Assembly: GCA_020852865.1 (NCBI GenBank)
Contig: JADYZZ010000052.1
Coordinates: 1-64,000, forward strand
Source of the DNA: Rubrivivax sp.
GTDB lineage: Bacteria > Pseudomonadota > Gammaproteobacteria > Burkholderiales > Burkholderiaceae_C
DNA: 64,000 bases
Direction of reading: 5' to 3'
Made by a program: the position numbers and the translations under genes. Below the pieces are notes generated by a model that made no database searches, was not told the origin of the DNA, and saw nothing but the letters and a program-made list of their open reading frames with translations. Position 1 is the first letter of the stretch. Each line of letters begins with the position of its first letter. Positions 52,722 through 61,795 of this stretch are shown piece after piece.

Positions 52722-53480
52722 GTGCTGACAAGCGGAGTAGCCATCATTACGGGTGCGGCGCAGGGCATCGGGCGCGCAGCGCTGCAGCGTTTCGTGCGCG
52801 CGGGCGCCAGGGTGCTGGCCTGCGACCTGAAGGCCGACGTGCTGGAGGAGGCCCGCGCAGTCAGCGGCCAACCGCAAAGCGTAAGAACGCTGGCACAGGA
52901 CGTCACCGCTGCGAGCGCACCTTCGGACGCCCTGGCCGCGGCGCTCGATGCCTTCGGCCGTGTCGACTGGTTGGTGAACAACGCCGGCATCGGCAACGCC
53001 AAGCCGGCCGAGCAGACCAGTGACGCCGAATGGGACCGCTTCCTCGACGTCAACCTGCGCTCGGCCTTCCGCTACTCGCGCGCCGTGCTGCCCAGGCTCG
53101 AACCCGGACGCGGTGCGATCGTGCACGTGGCGTCGATCTTCGGCATCCTCGGCAATCCCGGCTCGGCGCCCTACGCGGCCAGCAAGGCCGCATTGATCGG
53201 TCTGACGCGGCAGATGGCCGCCGACTACGGACCGCGCGGCATCCGCATCAATGCCGTCGCTCCCGGGGTGGTGCCGACCCAGTTGTCGCAGGAGCGCCTG
53301 AGCAGCGACGACTACTACCGCAGGCTCGTGGCCGAGCCCACGCCGTTTCCGCGGCTCGGTCGGCCGGAAGACGTCGCTAACGCGATCTGGTTTCTATGCT
53401 CCGACGAGGCCGGCTTCGTCAACGGCCACACCCTGGTGGTCGATGGCGGCTGGAGCGTCACCAACTACGTGCCCCGCTGA
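52722..53480 (+). CDS. Short-chain dehydrogenase/reductase (SDR 5)
   Basis: The 252-aa SDR begins VLTSGVAIITGAAQGIGRAAL from GTG 52722, chosen because GGAG lies 5 nt upstream and the protein then starts as SDRs usually do; a TTG at 52686 is the longer alternative. It has ACDLKAD, NNAGIGNAKPA, VHVASIFGILGNPGSAPYAASKAA and NGHTLVVDGGWS. First gene of the long + strand operon, 44 bp before the B12-binding gene. Confidence 0.9.
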   Translation: MLTSGVAIITGAAQGIGRAALQRFVRAGARVLACDLKADVLEEARAVSGQPQSVRTLAQDVTAASAPSDALAAALDAFGRVDWLVNNAGIGNAKPAEQTSDAEWDRFLDVNLRSAFRYSRAVLPRLEPGRGAIVHVASIFGILGNPGSAPYAASKAALIGLTRQMAADYGPRGIRINAVAPGVVPTQLSQERLSSDDYYRRLVAEPTPFPRLGRPEDVANAIWFLCSDEAGFVNGHTLVVDGGWSVTNYVPR

Positions 53481-53524
53481 CGGGCGGCCGGGCGCGGACA
53501 CATCAAGCCGTCAAGGAGTTCGAG

Positions 53525-53938
53525 ATGAGTACGAACGCCAAGCGCACCATGCGCGTGCTGCTGGGAAAGGTCGGCCTGGACGGGCATGACCGCGGCATCA
53601 AGATTCTCGCCGAGGCGCTCAAGGATGCGGGAATGGAGGTGATCTACACCGGGCTGCACCAGCGCGTGCCCCACGTGGCACAGACCGCGGTGCAGGAGGA
53701 TGTCGACGTGGTCGGCGTCAGCATTCTCTCCGGCGCGCACATGACGCTGGTGCCCGAGCTGATCCAGGAACTGCGGGCCCGCGGTGCGGGCGACAAGAAG
53801 GTCATCGCAGGCGGCTTCATCCCGGAGGAGGAGGACCGACGGGCGCTGGAAGCGCTCGGCGCAGCCTATGTCTTCGATCAGGACGTGCCGCTGACGGACA
53901 CCGTGCGCATCATCGCCGAACTCGGCGCACGCCAGTGA
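53525..53938 (+). CDS. B12-binding subunit of an acyl-CoA mutase (copy 1)
   Basis: The 137-aa stand-alone cobalamin-binding domain has the DxHxxG motif in KVGLDGHDRGIKI, whose His ligates cobalt, VVGVSILSGAH and IAGGFIPEEED. It matches the C-terminal domain of methylmalonyl-CoA mutase and the small subunits of 2-hydroxyisobutyryl-CoA-type mutases. AAGGAG precedes ATG 53525. It lies 8 kb from the mutase large subunit gene, with an amidohydrolase gene overlapping its stop. It could serve the large subunit at 61796 or another starting at 63928. Confidence 0.93.
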   Translation: MSTNAKRTMRVLLGKVGLDGHDRGIKILAEALKDAGMEVIYTGLHQRVPHVAQTAVQEDVDVVGVSILSGAHMTLVPELIQELRARGAGDKKVIAGGFIPEEEDRRALEALGAAYVFDQDVPLTDTVRIIAELGARQ

Positions 53939-54813
53939 GTCGGGCCATGCCCGGAACGATCGACATCTGGCACCAGCCCTACACGCCCGAGATGATGAGG
54001 CGCTGCTATGTCGACGACGAGGAGCAGCGCAAGGTGACCGAGTGGTGGGGCCTGACCGAGCGCGTGCACGGCCGCAGCCCCGAGGCCTTCGTCGCCGACA
54101 TGGACTGCTGCGGCATCGACAAGGTGCTGATCCCGTCGCTGCAGATCCGCTCCTTCGTCCACCAGCGCATGCAGTGGTCCTTCGGTGCCGACGAGATCCA
54201 CGCATTGGTGCGCGGGTACCCGGAGCGGCTGTACGGCCTGTTCGGCATCGATCCGCAGGCGCGCATGTCCGGCGTGCGCGAGCTGGAGCGATCCGTGCGG
54301 GAGCTGGGCTTCGTCGGTGCCCACCTCCATCCCTACGGCTTCGAGCTGCCGGTCGACCATCGCCGCTACTACCCCTTCTATGCCAAGTGCGCCGAGCTCG
54401 ACGTGCCGGTGGTGATGCAGATCGGCCACTCCGCGGAGGCGATGCCCAGCGAATGCGGCCGCCCGATGCTCGTGGACACGATTGCCCTCGACTTCCCCGA
54501 TCTGAGGATCGTCTGCGCCCATACCGGCTGGCCCTGGGTGGAAGAGCTGATCGCGGTGGCGTGGAAGCATCCCAACGTCTACATCGCCACGACGGCGCAC
54601 GCGCCGCGCTACTGGAAACCCGAGCTGGTTTCCTTCCTCAACACCCGCCGCGGCATCGGCAAGGTGATGTACGGCTCCGACTTTCCCGTGCTGGACTGGC
54701 CCGGTTCTCTCGAGCAGATCGAGCAGCTCGGGCTGCGCCCCGAGGCCAAGTCGCAGCTTCTCGAGGGCGCCGCGCGCGCCGTCTTCAAGTTCCGAGCATC
54801 CGAGACGCCATGA
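53935..54813 (+). CDS. Amidohydrolase-family (PF04909-type) metal-dependent hydrolase
   Basis: The protein of about 292 aa has a TIM barrel with metal-site candidates in IDIWHQP, GAHLHPYGFEL, MQIGHSAEA, CAHTGWPWVEEL and MYGSDFPVLDW. The family includes ACMSD-like decarboxylases and hydrolases. GTG 53935 overlaps the B12-subunit stop as GTGA; ATG 53947 is an alternative. The tight coupling to a mutase subunit and the ATGA overlap with the ligase place it in the pathway core, perhaps decarboxylating or ring-opening the substrate. Confidence 0.88.
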   Translation: MSRAMPGTIDIWHQPYTPEMMRRCYVDDEEQRKVTEWWGLTERVHGRSPEAFVADMDCCGIDKVLIPSLQIRSFVHQRMQWSFGADEIHALVRGYPERLYGLFGIDPQARMSGVRELERSVRELGFVGAHLHPYGFELPVDHRRYYPFYAKCAELDVPVVMQIGHSAEAMPSECGRPMLVDTIALDFPDLRIVCAHTGWPWVEELIAVAWKHPNVYIATTAHAPRYWKPELVSFLNTRRGIGKVMYGSDFPVLDWPGSLEQIEQLGLRPEAKSQLLEGAARAVFKFRASETP

Positions 54814-56447
54814 CACCGATTCCTTCCCTGCTGACGCAGGAGATGATCGATCGCTACACCGCCGCCGGCTACTGGGGCCGCATGACGCTGGCCGATCATC
54901 TCGATCATCATGCCGCCTATGCGCCCGCGCGGATCGCGGCATCGGATGCACGCCATCGCGTGAGCTTCGCCGAACTCAAGCGTGCCACCGAGCGGGTTGC
55001 GCTGGCGATGCTCGCGATGGGCATCCGGCCGGGCGATCGCGTCGGCATGCAGACGCCCAACTGGGTCGAGTTCTTCTACGTCCGCTTCGCCTGTGCGCGC
55101 ATCGGCGCCATCCCGGTGCCGTTGGCCTACACGGCGCGCGAGCACGAAATCGAGACTGCCCTCGCCGACACCGGCGCCAAGGCGTTCTTCTTTTGCGCGC
55201 GATTCGGCGGCTTCGACTACGCCGCGATGGCCGCCGGCCTGCGCGCGCGACTGCCGTTCGTCGCGCACTGGGTGTCGATTGCCGGCAGGCTCGAAGGGGC
55301 GGCCTGCCTCGAGGACATGCTGGCCGATCCGATCGAGACCCGCCACGCTCCGGGGTATCTGCTGTCGTTCCGTCCGAGCGCCAACGACATCGACATCCTG
55401 ATGTCGACCTCGGGCAGTACCGGCAAGCCCAAGTTCGTGCTGAGGACGCCGAACGTGTTCCTCACGCTGGGCCACCACATCGTCGAGCGCGCCCGCCTGC
55501 GCCCCGATGACGTGGTCCTCGGCGTGGCGCCCGTGATCCAGGGCACGGGCTATTCGGTGGCCACGGTGGCCTCGCTGATCGCCGGCTGCCGCAACGTGCT
55601 GCTCGAGCGCTTCGACCCCGATGCCGCTCTCGAACTGATCGAGCGCGAGCGTGTCACCGTCGCCGTCGGCGTGCCGACGCACATGATCAAGATGATGAAC
55701 AGCGCCCGCCTGGGCGAATTCGACCTCGGTTCGCTGCGGCTGTTCTACCACGCCGGCGCGCCGCTCGCGGCCGAGGCTGCGGCCGAGTTCGCGCGCAGGT
55801 TCGGCTGCCGCCTGATGGAGGCCTACGGTGCGCTCGACGGCGGAACCCCGGTTCACACCTTGTACGACGATCCGCCGGAGCGCGTCTTCGGCACGGTCGG
55901 CAAGGCATGCCCGGGAATGGAGCTGACGATTGCCGACGACGACGGCGTGGCGCTGGCCGCCGGCGAGGTCGGCGAGGTCGTCTACCGCGGACCGAACTGC
56001 GCCGTCGGACTCTGGGGTGACGCCAACCACTCGTTCGGGGCCGACGGCTGGTTCCGCTCGGGCGACCTGGGCGTGCTCGACGCCGAGGGCTATCTGCGCA
56101 TCGTCGGCCGCAAGAAGAACATCATCATCCGCGGCGGGCAGAACATCAGCCCCACCGAAGTCGAGGACGCGCTGGTCGGGCACCCGCAGATCCGCGAGAT
56201 CGCCGTGGTCAAGATGCCCGACCCCGTGTTCGGCGAACGCGTTTGCGCCTTCGTCGTGCCCGCGGCAGGGCATGCCCTCGGCGTGGCCGACTGCTTCGCC
56301 TACCTCGTCGAGCGCGGCTTCGCCAAGTACAAGATCCCGGAGCGCGTGGAGAACGTCGCCGAGCTGCCCCTGCTGCACAACGGGAAAGTCGACCGCAAGC
56401 GGCTCGAGGCGCTGATCCTCGAGCGCGTCACCCAGGAAGGCTCATGA
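54810..56447 (+). CDS. AMP-forming acyl-CoA ligase
   Basis: The 545-aa adenylate-forming enzyme activates a carboxylic acid to its CoA thioester. It has the P-loop LMSTSGSTGKPKFV, VGVPTHMIKMMN, AYGALDGGTPV, the hinge GWFRSGDLGVLD and GRKKNIIIRGGQN, and the catalytic Lys in NGKVDRKRLE. It resembles cyclohexanecarboxylate/long-chain-type ligases. Substrate unknown; it is the likely entry step after import. Confidence 0.94.
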   Translation: MTPIPSLLTQEMIDRYTAAGYWGRMTLADHLDHHAAYAPARIAASDARHRVSFAELKRATERVALAMLAMGIRPGDRVGMQTPNWVEFFYVRFACARIGAIPVPLAYTAREHEIETALADTGAKAFFFCARFGGFDYAAMAAGLRARLPFVAHWVSIAGRLEGAACLEDMLADPIETRHAPGYLLSFRPSANDIDILMSTSGSTGKPKFVLRTPNVFLTLGHHIVERARLRPDDVVLGVAPVIQGTGYSVATVASLIAGCRNVLLERFDPDAALELIERERVTVAVGVPTHMIKMMNSARLGEFDLGSLRLFYHAGAPLAAEAAAEFARRFGCRLMEAYGALDGGTPVHTLYDDPPERVFGTVGKACPGMELTIADDDGVALAAGEVGEVVYRGPNCAVGLWGDANHSFGADGWFRSGDLGVLDAEGYLRIVGRKKNIIIRGGQNISPTEVEDALVGHPQIREIAVVKMPDPVFGERVCAFVVPAAGHALGVADCFAYLVERGFAKYKIPERVENVAELPLLHNGKVDRKRLEALILERVTQEGS

Positions 56448-57334
56448 ACTCCGACCTCGTTGTCGTCGTCGGTGCCGGCTTGATGGGTCAGGGCATCGCC
56501 CAGTGTGCGGCCCAGGCCGGTTACCGCGTGCTGCTCTGGGGCCTGAGCGCGCAGGAACTCGAGCGTGCCCTGGACAACATCGCCGGGTCAGCGACGAAGC
56601 TGCATGCCAAGGGCCGCATCCCGGACACATCGGCGGCGGTGCTGGCACGCATCACGCCCGTGCTCGACCTCGAACAATGCGCGGGCGGGGACATCTGCAT
56701 CGAGACCGTGGTCGAGGACCTCGGGGTCAAACAAGGGGTCTTCCGCACGCTCGAGCGCTTGGCGCTGCCGAGCGCGATCCTGGCGAGCAACACGTCGACG
56801 ATCCCGATCGGCAAGATCGCTGCGGCCACGTCCTGCCCGCAGCGCTGTCTGGGCATGCACTTCACCAGCCCGGTGCCGCTGATGCCGGTCGCGGAGGTGA
56901 TCCGCAGCACGGCCACCACGGACGCGGCCTTCGAGCGCGCGGTCGCCTTCGTGCGCACGCTGGGCAAGGAAGTGATCCATGTCCACAAGGACGTCGCGGG
57001 CTTCGTGTTCAACCGCATCAATCTGCCGGGCAACGTCGAGGCGATCCGGCTGGTGGAGGCCAAAGTCGCGTCGGTGCCCGACATCGACAAGGCGATGCGC
57101 CTGGGCTTCGGTCGCCCGATGGGTCCGTTCGAGACAGCCGACATGGTCGGCCTCGACACGGGCTTCAATGCACTCGCGGCGCTCTACGCCGAAACGGGCG
57201 AAGAGAAGTTCCGTCCGCCCGAACTGCTGCGGCGCAAGGTGGCGGCCGGCCAGCTGGGCCGCAAGAGCGGCTGCGGCTGGTACGTCTACGACGCGGCCGG
57301 GTCACGCACCGGTGTCGCCGAGCAGCCGGACTGA
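56444..57334 (+). CDS. 3-hydroxyacyl-CoA dehydrogenase
   Basis: The 296-aa NAD-dependent beta-oxidation enzyme has VVVVGAGLMGQGIAQCAAQAG, ASNTSTIPIGKIA, the catalytic His in GMHFTSPVPLMPVAEV, DVAGFVFNRI and FGRPMGPFETADMVGLD. It resembles the single-function HbdH/PaaH type. ATG 56444 overlaps the ligase stop. Confidence 0.94.
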   Translation: MNSDLVVVVGAGLMGQGIAQCAAQAGYRVLLWGLSAQELERALDNIAGSATKLHAKGRIPDTSAAVLARITPVLDLEQCAGGDICIETVVEDLGVKQGVFRTLERLALPSAILASNTSTIPIGKIAAATSCPQRCLGMHFTSPVPLMPVAEVIRSTATTDAAFERAVAFVRTLGKEVIHVHKDVAGFVFNRINLPGNVEAIRLVEAKVASVPDIDKAMRLGFGRPMGPFETADMVGLDTGFNALAALYAETGEEKFRPPELLRRKVAAGQLGRKSGCGWYVYDAAGSRTGVAEQPD

Positions 57335-57347
57335 AGGGAACGGACTC

Positions 57348-58514
57348 ATGGAAAAGGAAGTCGCCATCGTCGCGGTCGGCCAGACGCCATTCGCGCGCCG
57401 CAGCGGCGCTTCGATCGGCGAGATGTGCTTCTCGGCGTTTCGCGAGGCGATCCCCGATCGCGCGGGCCCGCTGGGCGCCGCGATCGACGCACTCGTCGTG
57501 TGCTCGGCTTCGGAATACGACCGCCAGCGCAGCCCGGCAGGAGTCGTGGCCGAAAGCCTGGGCTTGTCGGGTCGGCCGACCTTCAACGTCGAATCGCTGT
57601 GCTCTTCGGGTTCGAGCGGGCTGCGCACCGCCTACGGTCTGATCCGTTCCGGACTGCATGACGTGGTCGCGGTAGTGGGTTTCCAGAAGTTGTCGGATCT
57701 CTCGTCGGCCGAGGTCGCCGAACGCATGGGCCGCAGCGGCGATGTGATGTGGGAGTCGCCCTTCGGGCTCACTCAGCCTGCGGGCTTCGCGCTCTTCGCC
57801 CAGGCACACATGGCGGCCTACGGCACCAGCGAGGCCGACCTTGCCGAAGTGCGCGCGAAGAATTCGCGCTACGCCGTGAGCAACGAGAAGGCGGCCTACC
57901 GCAAGCCTTTCACGGTGGCCGAGGTGCTGGCATCGGCACCGGTGGTCAGCCCGCTCAAGATGCTCGACTGCTGCGCCAACGCCGACGGGGCCGTGGTGCT
58001 GATCGTGGCCGCACGCGAGGCGGCCCGGCGCTGCTGCGATCGCCCGGTCTGGATTCTCGGCATGGGGGCTGCCAGCGATTCGGCCACGCTGTCCAATCGC
58101 GCCAGCTTCAGCTCGCTCGGCAGTGCACGCGCTGCAGCCCAGCAGGCGTACCGCATGGCCGGCGTCGGCGCCGCAGACATCGACGTCGCCTGCGTGCATG
58201 ACTGCTTCACGATCAGCGAGATCATCGCCTACGAGGATCTTGGTTTTGCGCCCCCCGGCGGCGGCGTCGCGCTGCTGCGCTCCGGCGCCACCAGTCTGGG
58301 CGGCCGCATCCCGGTCAACGTCGACGGCGGGCTTCTCGGCAAGGGGCATCCGGTGGGCGCCACCGGTCTGAGCCAGTTGCGCACCATCACGAGGCAGTTG
58401 CGCGGCGAGGGCGGAGCGACCCAGGTCGAGGGGGCACGCCTCGGCGTCGTGCACAACCTGGGCGGCCCGGGCATCTATGCGTTCGTCACCATCCTCGGGA
58501 GCGACGAGCTATGA
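57348..58514 (+). CDS. Thiolase (BbsB/SCP2-like)
   Basis: The 388-aa thiolase-fold enzyme has nucleophile Cys in NVESLCSSGSSGLRTAY, a second-site block in VACVHDCFTISEII and the C-terminal GGLLGKGHPVGATGLSQ. It overlaps a DUF35 gene. This thiolase plus DUF35 pair is the arrangement of BbsAB (benzoylsuccinyl-CoA thiolase) and of Ltp aldolases, which act on branched 3-oxo- or 3-hydroxyacyl-CoA. It probably cleaves the product of the preceding dehydrogenase. Confidence 0.93.
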   Translation: MEKEVAIVAVGQTPFARRSGASIGEMCFSAFREAIPDRAGPLGAAIDALVVCSASEYDRQRSPAGVVAESLGLSGRPTFNVESLCSSGSSGLRTAYGLIRSGLHDVVAVVGFQKLSDLSSAEVAERMGRSGDVMWESPFGLTQPAGFALFAQAHMAAYGTSEADLAEVRAKNSRYAVSNEKAAYRKPFTVAEVLASAPVVSPLKMLDCCANADGAVVLIVAAREAARRCCDRPVWILGMGAASDSATLSNRASFSSLGSARAAAQQAYRMAGVGAADIDVACVHDCFTISEIIAYEDLGFAPPGGGVALLRSGATSLGGRIPVNVDGGLLGKGHPVGATGLSQLRTITRQLRGEGGATQVEGARLGVVHNLGGPGIYAFVTILGSDEL

Positions 58515-58924
58515 GTTTCGCCGACTTCGGGATCAGGAGCTTCGTTTCCCAGACGCATGTGGATGCGTTCGCGACCCACCTCGCCGAGGGCCGGGTGATG
58601 TGCACGCGCTGCAGCGACTGCGGCAAGCTCGCCTTCCCGCCGCGCAGCGGCTGTCCGGAATGCGGCAGCGAGATCTTCGGCTGGGAGCCGATCGAGGACG
58701 CCGGCCGCCTGCTGACCCATACCACGGTCGCCTACGGTCCCTCCGGCTTCGAAAACGAAGTGCCCTACACCCTGGCGGTGGTCGAATTCCCGGCCGGCAT
58801 CAGGGTGTTCGGGCAGCTTGCCCCCGAAGTCGCGGCTTCAGGCCCGACGATCGGGATGGCGCTGCGCGTCGAGCCGCGGGCGTTGCCCGGCAACCGCGTC
58901 TCCTACCACTTCGTGAGGGCCTAG
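58511..58924 (+). CDS. DUF35 Zn-ribbon/OB-fold partner of the thiolase
   Basis: The 137-aa protein has a rubredoxin-like zinc ribbon CTRCSDCGKLAFPPRSGC-PECG and an OB-fold with VPYTLAVVEFPAGIRVFGQL. Such proteins bind acyl-CoA and are needed by the thiolase or aldolase beside them. It overlaps the thiolase stop as ATGA and ends 3 nt before the GTPase gene. Confidence 0.93.
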   Translation: MSFADFGIRSFVSQTHVDAFATHLAEGRVMCTRCSDCGKLAFPPRSGCPECGSEIFGWEPIEDAGRLLTHTTVAYGPSGFENEVPYTLAVVEFPAGIRVFGQLAPEVAASGPTIGMALRVEPRALPGNRVSYHFVRA

Positions 58925-58927
58925 GGC

Positions 58928-59956
58928 GTGGACGTCTCTGCCATCCTGCGCGGCGAGGTCGGACCGGCGGCTCGCCTGATGCGAGACCTCGACGACGAGA
59001 TTGCCGAGGCTCGGCAGTTGTTGCGCGAGCTTTATCCGCACACGGGTCGCGCGCATGTCATCGGCATCACCGGTTCGCCCGGGGCCGGCAAGTCCTGCCT
59101 GACCAACCAGCTGGTCGCGGCGTTCCGCGCCCGCGGCCGCACGGTCGGCGTGGTCGCGATCGATCCCTCGAGCCCGTTTTCCGGAGGTGCCATCCTCGGC
59201 GACCGCGTCCGTATGCAGCCGCATGCGGGCGACCCGGGCGTGTTCGTGCGCAGCCTGGCCACGCGCGGCCACCTGGGGGGGTTGTCGCGCTCGTCGGGCG
59301 ACGTCGTCGATGTCATGGACGCGATGGGCAAGGACGTCGTCATCGTGGAGACGGTGGGCGTCGGCCAGGACGAGCTCGACATCGTGCGGCTCGCACACAC
59401 GACGCTCGTGGTGCAGGTGCCGGGACTCGGCGACGACATTCAGGCCATCAAGGCCGGGATCCTGGAAATCGCTTCCGTCTTCGTCGTCAACAAGGCGGAT
59501 CTGCCGGGCGCCGATCTGGTGCTGCGCGATCTCCAAGCCATGCTCCAGATGCGCGCACCGAGGGCCGGAACGCCATCGCCGGAGATCGTCAAGACCGAAG
59601 CCACGCGCGGCAAGGGCATCGACGAGCTGCTGGCGGCAATCGAGCGCCACCGGGCGCGGCTCGATGCCCAGGACGGCTGGCAGCGGATGCAGCAGCAGCG
59701 CGTGCACGACCGCTTCAGTGCCTTGCTGCGCCAACGCCTGTTCGAGCAAGGCTGGGCACGGCTGCTGGCCTCGGACGGTTACGCCGACCTCGTGGCGTCG
59801 CTCACCCAGCGCCGCATCGATCCGTACACCGCCGCCGACCAGGCGGCAGCAGCGATCATCCGTCCCGCTGCGGGCGGCGGCGCCGCCGCCGGAGGGCGGC
59901 TGGCGCAGATCGCCCCCGAGGGCGCGCGAAGCATCGAATCGCACAGCCAGCCATGA
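58928..59956 (+). CDS. MeaB/ArgK-type G3E GTPase, mutase chaperone
   Basis: The 342-aa P-loop GTPase has G1 GITGSPGAGKSCLTNQL, AIDPSSPFSGGAILGDRVRM, VETVGVGQDELDI and NKADLPGAD as G4. MeaB proteins load and protect B12 cofactor in acyl-CoA mutases. GTG 58928 is the only sensible start. Its presence in the operon supports a real adenosylcobalamin-dependent mutase nearby. Confidence 0.95.
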   Translation: MDVSAILRGEVGPAARLMRDLDDEIAEARQLLRELYPHTGRAHVIGITGSPGAGKSCLTNQLVAAFRARGRTVGVVAIDPSSPFSGGAILGDRVRMQPHAGDPGVFVRSLATRGHLGGLSRSSGDVVDVMDAMGKDVVIVETVGVGQDELDIVRLAHTTLVVQVPGLGDDIQAIKAGILEIASVFVVNKADLPGADLVLRDLQAMLQMRAPRAGTPSPEIVKTEATRGKGIDELLAAIERHRARLDAQDGWQRMQQQRVHDRFSALLRQRLFEQGWARLLASDGYADLVASLTQRRIDPYTAADQAAAAIIRPAAGGGAAAGGRLAQIAPEGARSIESHSQP

Positions 59957-61755
59957 CAGCCCCGACCCGGGAGATTCCGCAGCAGGTCTTCGATGCCGTC
60001 GCACGGCAGCACGAGACGCTGCCGGCGCAAGGTGGACCTGCGAAGGTGGTTCCTCTGTCGACTGCCGTGGGCGAACTCGTGCGTCCGGGCATGAGCCTCT
60101 ACATGGCTTTCGGGCATGCACGTGCGCACGCAGCGGCCTTCGAGATCATCCGTCGCTTCTGGGGAACGAACCCCGGATTCCACCTCATCACCGCCGGTGT
60201 CCTGGAAGCGGGCTTGATCATGGTGCACGCGCGGCTGGTGAACCGGGTGAGCGCCGCCTATGCCGGCAACACCTACCCGATGCCCGGGCCGAACCGGGTG
60301 TTCCGCGATGCGATTGCCGAGGGGCGCGTCACGCTCGAGGAACTCACCAACCTGACGATCACCACGCGCTTGATGGCAGGCGCGATGGGACTGCCTTTCA
60401 TTCCCACACGTTCCATCACAGGCACCGACCTGGCGACGCCGACCAACGGCTATCGCGAAGTCGTCGATCCCTTTGCTGCAGGCGAGCGCCGCGTCGGCGT
60501 GCTGCAGGCCATGCGTCCCGATCTGGCCGTGATGCATGCCCACGCGGCCGACGCCAGCGGCAACGCTATCCTGCTCGGGCCTTACGGCGAAGAGGCCTGG
60601 GGTGCCTGTGCCAGCACCGGTGGCGTTCTGCTCACGGTCGAACGGCTGGTTTCCACGGAGTTCGTCCGCCGGCACGCGCACCTGGTTCGCATTCCCGCCC
60701 ACTTGGTGCGCACCGTGTCGGTGGTGCCGCTCGGGGCACACCCGCAGCCGATGACGAACTTCGGACTGCCCGCCGAGGCCGGCTACGGCGAGGATTACGC
60801 CTTTCGCCGGGAGTTCAAGGACGCGACGCGCAGCGACGCCGCATTGGACGCGTGGATCAGCCAGTGGGTGCTGGGCTGCGCCGACCATGCTGCCTACGTC
60901 GCGCGCCTGGGAACGGCCCGCGTCGAGTCCTTGCGTGCAGCCTTCGATGAACAGGCTTGGCGCGCCGCGCTCGACGCCAAGCTCCCGGCGCTGGCGCGCG
61001 AAGCGCAGACCACCGACGCCGAGACGATGATCATCCTCGGCGCGCGTGAAATCGCGCGCAGGGTGCGTGAGGGCGGACACCGGACGGTGCTCGCCGGGGC
61101 CGGCGTGGCCAATCTCGCGGCCTGGCTCGCGGTGTCGGCACTGCAGGCCGAGGGCGTCGAGGTCGAACTGATGGCCGAGGCGGGCTTCTTCGGCTACGCG
61201 CCGCGTCTGGGTGACCCGTACCTGTTCAGCGTCGGCAACATGTTCAGCAACAAGATGCATGCCGGCTTCATGAGCGTGCTCGGCCTGTTCGCCGGCGGTG
61301 CGGGCAACCGCTGCCTGGCCGTGGTCGGCGCCGGGCAGATCGATCGCCTGGGCAATATCAACTCGACGCGCCAGTCCGACGGTTCGTTCCTGGTCGGCTC
61401 GGGCGGTGCCAACGACCTGGGCAACGGCGCGAGCGAGCTGCTGGCGCTGTGCACGGCCTCGCCCAGGCGCCTGGTGCCGCAGGTGCCCTATGTCACGACG
61501 TCCGGGCAGCGTGTGCGCACGCTGGTCACGCAGATGGGCGTGCTGGAGAAACCGGCGCCCGAGGTCGGGTTCGCGCTCACGCGCCTGGCCGCAGGCGATC
61601 CGGCGCACTCGCGCGAGCAGCGGCTGGCGCACGCCGTCGCGTCGTGCGGATGGGCTCTCGAGGTATCGCCGACGCTCGCCGGTCACGAGCCGATCAGCGC
61701 GGCCGAACTGGCCGCGCTCAGGCTCTTCGACCCGGAACGGATCTTCACGGCCTGA
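59953..61755 (+). CDS. Fused alpha-beta class I CoA-transferase (or IpdAB-like hydrolase)
   Basis: The 600-aa protein is a head-to-tail fusion of the two class I CoA-transferase subunits. The alpha part (~30-300) has FGHARAHAAAFEIIRRFWG and AGVLEAGLIMVHARLV. The beta part (~345-600) has LAGAGVANLAAWLAV, a possible active-site Glu in ELMAEAGFFGYAPRLG, and GAGQIDRLGNINS. Most relatives have separate subunits. IpdAB, of the same fold, hydrolyses a ring carbon bond in steroid degradation, so ring cleavage is an alternative to CoA transfer. ATG 59953 overlaps the GTPase stop. Confidence 0.9.
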   Translation: MTAPTREIPQQVFDAVARQHETLPAQGGPAKVVPLSTAVGELVRPGMSLYMAFGHARAHAAAFEIIRRFWGTNPGFHLITAGVLEAGLIMVHARLVNRVSAAYAGNTYPMPGPNRVFRDAIAEGRVTLEELTNLTITTRLMAGAMGLPFIPTRSITGTDLATPTNGYREVVDPFAAGERRVGVLQAMRPDLAVMHAHAADASGNAILLGPYGEEAWGACASTGGVLLTVERLVSTEFVRRHAHLVRIPAHLVRTVSVVPLGAHPQPMTNFGLPAEAGYGEDYAFRREFKDATRSDAALDAWISQWVLGCADHAAYVARLGTARVESLRAAFDEQAWRAALDAKLPALAREAQTTDAETMIILGAREIARRVREGGHRTVLAGAGVANLAAWLAVSALQAEGVEVELMAEAGFFGYAPRLGDPYLFSVGNMFSNKMHAGFMSVLGLFAGGAGNRCLAVVGAGQIDRLGNINSTRQSDGSFLVGSGGANDLGNGASELLALCTASPRRLVPQVPYVTTSGQRVRTLVTQMGVLEKPAPEVGFALTRLAAGDPAHSREQRLAHAVASCGWALEVSPTLAGHEPISAAELAALRLFDPERIFTA

Positions 61756-61795
61756 GCCGGCCGACATCGCAACGCCAACCGCAAGGAGGACGCCT

